From positions 47,471,259 through 47,535,258 of the forward strand of contig CM039503.1 of the NCBI GenBank assembly GCA_022432975.1: a DNA stretch of 64,000 bases, given 5' to 3'. The DNA is from Begonia masoniana (taxonomy: Eukaryota > Streptophyta > Magnoliopsida > Cucurbitales > Begoniaceae). The position numbers were made by a program, and so were the translations under genes. Positions 59,747-64,000 of this stretch are shown here, one piece after another; position 1 is the stretch's first letter, and each line of letters starts with the position of its first letter. The notes below the pieces were generated by a model, which did not search any database, was not told the origin of the DNA, and saw only the letters and a program-made list of their open reading frames with translations.

Positions 59747-61536
59747 TGTATACGTTTACAAATTTTCAAATCATTACATAATCGGTTCGAGATAATTATT
59801 AATTTATGTAATTGATATTTTATTTTTATTCTTTATAATTATATCAGTTTAACTTTACCAAAAAATATGGAATCAAACCAACCGAATTGTGACCACAATG
59901 AAAAACATTTAAAAAAAATTAATTTAAATTATTTGAAATATAATTAATAATGTCATTTGAGGATCACTAGCAACTATGCCAGTCAATCCAAATGGACGAA
60001 CACATTAGATGAACATCCCAAACGAGATCCTCGGATTTCTTGAAAAAGAACTGATCGATCCAATGGAGAATTGGAGATTTGTGGAAAGAGGAATTTGAGG
60101 GGACAACAATTCCCTATTGCGCGCCAAATTGGATGAAATGGGATTCGTGGAGGCGATATTCAACTTCTCTCTCTGCATTCCCGAGTAATTTCTTTAATTG
60201 ACGCAACTACTTTGACCTAAATACTCAATTTAACTCTCTTCTTCATTAGTGATTAACTGTTCTAGCTCTGCTTACGTCAGAATTCATCTTCACCAGTCAG
60301 CTACCATTTTTTGTTTTTTTTTTTTTTCTCGAGTTGTTGCGTGTGCTAATGTTTCTGCCGTTCAGCTTTGTTTAAATGGTCTTTAGTGCTATGAACTGTT
60401 AAGGAAACTTGTAACAATCGGCTGATAGATATTGGATTTTCAGAGTTGAGCTAATCTCTCCATGTCCTTTTCTTCTTTCTTTTCCTCATTGGGCTGTGTT
60501 AGGCTGCTTTGCTTTATCTGCTGATTTTCCACTAATTTATATACGAGTATTGGTGACCCTTTATGGGATCCTATATGAGAAATTAGACGACCATGCTTAA
60601 TGATGATCAGTGAGAAAGGTGTTAAATAGAGAAATTGGATGCCCCATAACTACAAAAACGCCCATTAGAAATTTATAAAAGATTCAACGCTCTTAATGAT
60701 TAGGTGGATCAAGAGAGGAGATGTTGTTCTACTTCTAGCGACAGACTACTTCGAAATTGAAAATTATTGGATTATTGTTGGAAGAAGAAAAGAGCAAAAT
60801 AATTTATGACTTTAAAGCATTATACTTATATAAATGTGGATTCTCGTTTTTGGTCACTGCAATTGGAATTCTTTCCATTTCTTCTCTGTTTGTCCCTATT
60901 TTATGTTGTGATTAATCAAGTTATGATGTTGATTTAGCACTTAGAGATCCTGCTTTTTCGGTGCTTCCATTGCGTCCATACAATGAATAAGACAACCTGC
61001 ATACATAATAAGTGGGCCACTGGGCGTTATTTTAATTCTCTCCCCCACCACGGAGAAATACAAAAGACTTGTCTTCTCCTTGAAACAATGATCGCCCGTG
61101 ATTCTGTTTTTTTTTCTTCTTTAATTAGAAATTTTTATGGTGGGAGTGTTGTTTGAGTACGAAGCATGTTTTTTTTTTTTTTTGCTGCTTCCCATATAAT
61201 TGGTATCTAACGGAGAAATCAAAGCTTCATGATTTTACTTGTCTTCTTCTGCACACACACCTTTTTTAATAAATTCCTCAAAGAAAACAGAATCTGATAA
61301 GAAAAAGTTTTGGAACGTAATACTTCCATTATTTTGAATCTTACATACACAAAACTAGATACAAACTGTCACGACCCGGGGACGAATAATGCATGCCACT
61401 AATGATTTAGGCAAAGTTGACACACATAATTACCGACTAGCATGTTGTATTATTCTGTTCACAAGATTCAGGAATTGAAAACTTTTATCGCACTGGTTTT
61501 TGAATTACCAAACAAGTTCTTTAGGATTTGTTTTTC
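59747..61536. other. Intergenic region, no gene seen
   Basis: This is AT-rich sequence between the Pack-MULE and the 3' end of the dioxygenase gene. Stretches around 60030-60190 look less AT-rich and end with a pyrimidine-rich run, but no ORF of substance exists. TGTCACGACCCGGGG at 61368 resembles the start of a gypsy LTR; nothing around it confirms one. Confidence 0.4.
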
Positions 61537-62869
61537 TTAGTTTGAGTTTTTGTCTTGAATCTGGGCAAATTCCAAGATTCTCTTTCCCTGCAACTTGTTT
61601 GTTACATAATGCCTGCTATACTCTCCATGAATATATCTTTCGTACTTGCATGGGTTATCTTCGTTCACCAGTTCCGGCAAGGGACCAAGCTCTACTGCAT
61701 AGTTAGGGGCGTAAAAAGAGACGGCGGAAAGACGAGCTTCTGTCTCGTGAGTTACTGCTCTGTGTTCCACACTCTTGTACATCCCATTTGTAAGAACCTG
61801 TTGTGTTTTTATCATAAAAACATGTTTATTTTTTCTCTGTGCGTAAATTTACAGAAAAAAAAAAAAGAAACTTGGAGGAAGAAAATTTCTTACTTCAATG
61901 GTGTCACCGAGGTTGATGACGAGTGCGTTTGGAATGGGTTGAATACCGATCCATTTGTTGTTTTTGAGGATTTGTAACCCAACTGGGCTGTTCTTACCCT
62001 GTTGCAGGACTGTGAGAGCACTACCGTCCGAGTGAGGACTCAGACCCATCACAAGATCAGGTCTTGGGCATGGCGGGTAATAGTTCAGCCTTATGGCCTG
62101 CACAACCTCCCCAAACATCCCATGGAAGATATCTTCTTTCAAACCAAGGGTAAGAGCTATATTCTCTAGCAGACATCGACACAGCTTTGCAATTGCTGCG
62201 GAGTAAGCATCCATTATCTCACTGCCAAACAAAGGGCAATGAGAGAAAGAGTAGTGGATAGATAGATAGACATAGAGAGAGAGAGAGAGAGATACTTGAA
62301 GTCGGCTATCTCCGTTGGCCATAACTTGGGGTTCCTTAATGCCTGAGGTTGAAGGGCAAGAGCAAACATGTTGATCCAGTCAAGCTTTTGGTTCTCTGAG
62401 AACACAAAAGCTTGTCCATATCCTTGAATGGTTCCCGGAGCGATTGGGTATTTATTTTTTGTTTCCGCAGGAAGCATGAAGAAGCCTCTAGCCATTTCCT
62501 CAAAGCTTTCAAGCACGCTTTGAGCAATTCCATGATTAATCACCTAAGAGAAGAACACTTTCATATGTTAACTGATCATAACACTAAAAAATGAAAAAGA
62601 TGAAACTTTACCTGAAAAAACCCCCACTCTTCACAGGCAGTTGAAAGTTTCAATAATTCATTTTTCATTTCATCTTTGTTCACACTCACAAGCTTTGAAA
62701 GATCAATAATGGGAATTTCATGGGGTGAGGGTATAGATGTGACAAGCGTTGGTCTCTCACTCGAGTCTCTTAAAAATCTTTCAGGTATCTTGTTTGGCTT
62801 AGTCTTTGTGAGCTCTTGAACATCATAAATGCAGCCAACATTTAGTGGAGTAGCAAGAACCGCAGCCAT
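61537..62869 (-). CDS. 2-oxoglutarate/Fe(II)-dependent dioxygenase, SRG1-like
   Basis: This is an intact gene of four exons: 62612-62869, 62296-62543, 61894-62221 and 61537-61797, all introns GT-AG (68, 74 and 96 bp). It predicts 364 residues, usual for the class (about 350-370). The N-terminal DIOX_N region has PIIDLSKL and EEWGFFQVINHGI. The catalytic jelly-roll region has YYPPCPRPDLVMGLSPHSDG, giving the HxD of the iron-binding triad, then GDTIEVLTNG and SVEHRAVTHETEARLS, giving the distal His and the RxS motif for 2-oxoglutarate. It should hydroxylate, demethylate or desaturate a small molecule in the cytosol. The closest style is the SRG1/codeine O-demethylase-like branch; the substrate cannot be told from sequence. 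Intron 2 contains a GA run. Confidence 0.92.
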
Positions 62870-62948
62870 AGAAGCAAAGTTTTAAGAACCAGCAATTGAG
62901 GAGCTGAAAAGAAAGTTTAGTTGGCAGCTTCAGTTCAGAGGACGCTTC

Positions 62949-62956
62949 TATTTATA
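62949..62956 (-). promoter_or_regulatory. TATA box of the dioxygenase gene
   Basis: TATAAATA on the - strand lies 80 bp before the ATG at 62869, implying a leader of about 50 nt. Confidence 0.65.
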
Positions 62957-64000
62957 GTCAAAGATAAGTGTACATTCAACCAGCCTTTTGTAATTTTTAT
63001 ATAAAAAATGTAAATAATTTTGTGTTTTTTAAGTGCTTGTGCCCCAACTTCTACAAATTATAAGTAAAATACATAGACTTAATGTGGGGCTGAGATGTAA
63101 TGCACTTTTATAAGTCATCTGCACATAATTTTACCTTTTTCCCAATGGTATAGAAGAAAAATGGAATATCATAACTTGTTTTACTGGCTTTAGTAGCTTC
63201 TTTTCTGTTTGATCCTTTTACGATACGACGTTTTCCTAGTGTTAGTCTTCAGCCGATCGATCGCTTGAAATGTGGCGATCGATCGGCGTCTTCTCTGTCT
63301 CGTTAATAATTTATTTTCCCTTCAGCTGATCGATCGCCGATGACTTCTCTGCTTCTTGAGCAATTTATTTTCTCTTCCGTTGATCGATCGCCCAAAATAG
63401 CCGATCGATCGGCTACTTGTCTGCTTCGCCTATTTCTTGAAAATTCCTTAGCTTCAGCCGATCGATCGGTACTTTCTCTGTTTTCTCCAACTTCACTGTT
63501 TCTTCTTTTCTTCTTCTTCTTCTTCTTCTCTTCAACTCCGCTTTGTTTCTAGCTCCGTCCTGTTGTAAATAAATTGTCTGCACACTTACACAAAATACAT
63601 CAAATTCTTTCAAACATTTGAGAAAAACTTATCAAATCAAGTATAAAAAGTATAAATAAGTGCGTAAAATACATACTTATCAGTTAGTGATTCATTCCTC
63701 GGCTCATGCGGTTTTTAAATTTAACTGTTTGTAATTTGTCATGATTATTATTCTGTCGGTGATTAACTATATGCAAGTGTCACGTGTAGACGTGATGTAT
63801 TCTAAATAAATTATGCGTTAGAGTTTGCTTTTGATGACTGATTTATTGAGTGGAATAAGTAGGGGCCATTTTAGTTTCTATTCGTATGTGGTGTGTCTCC
63901 ATTTATGCAGACCCAAGTTAGTGTTGTCATAACATGCCCTTTTGCACCCCTCTCCCTCCTGTTGAATTCAGCACACTTCTTTCAAAACCCTTTGTTTTTA
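62957..64000. other. Upstream region of the dioxygenase gene, with GATC-palindrome repeats
   Basis: No gene is visible. Between 63250 and 63470 there are about six CGATCGATCG palindromes (as GCCGATCGATCGC, GGCGATCGATCGGC and similar). They are spaced by T/C-rich stretches of the type TTCTCTGCTTCTTGAG...ATTTATTTTC, so the block is a loose tandem repeat, probably part of an old LTR-type element. A TTCTTC/CTT-rich run follows at 63500-63530. ACATACTTATCA at about 63670-63681 resembles an element end, but no partner end was found. Confidence 0.5.

Noticed and set aside
61368..61385. Possible gypsy LTR start TGTCACGACCCGGGG
   Set aside because: No matching end, duplication, primer site or second copy was found nearby.

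Overview
This is nuclear DNA of a flowering plant, almost certainly a eudicot. The evidence is the intron-containing plant gene families, plant-specific retrotransposon lineages (Sirevirus-type Ty1/copia and Ty3/gypsy chromoviruses), tRNA-iMet primer sites next to TG...CA long terminal repeats (LTRs), and MULE and hAT DNA transposons. I cannot name the species.

Only two host genes are visible. On the + strand at 8177-11764 is a seven-exon KUP/HAK/KT potassium transporter of the HAK5-like type. It has one GC-AG intron and one reading-frame break in the last exon. On the - strand at 61537-62869 is an intact four-exon 2-oxoglutarate/Fe(II) dioxygenase of the SRG1-like plant class. Both have a TATA box at a sensible distance.

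Everything else is mobile or repetitive DNA. Positions 1-7795 hold two Sirevirus copies (- strand) that share one LTR (1776-4480), which carries about 53 copies of a 28-bp tandem repeat. Positions 12420-57240 are a stack of insertions in what looks like an old chromovirus LTR. It holds a chromovirus with LTRs 13574-16488 and 18872-21748, a solo LTR (21837-24209), and a five-layer nest: 24594-47153 contains 25055-46176, which contains 25318-28723 and 35648-44850, and the latter contains 41029-41689. Nearly every layer has matching 5-bp target duplications. Next is a Sirevirus (47248-56081), with 51 copies of a 27-bp repeat in only one of its LTRs, inserted into the end of a MULE (to about 57190). 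Then come a non-autonomous hAT element with a 14-bp satellite (57236-58466) and a Pack-MULE (58713-59737) that carries a fragment of an INDETERMINATE-DOMAIN (IDD) zinc-finger gene.

The retroelement proteins are decayed or incomplete, so few copies look autonomous. The most notable signals are: two sister LTRs that amplified different neighbouring subrepeats; the Pack-MULE gene capture; a chromovirus LTR packed with TGACGTCA sites; an extra ORF after pol in one Sirevirus; and a palindromic short insertion inside a gypsy pol. I saw no CRISPR array, operon or bacterial system, and no tRNA or rRNA gene.
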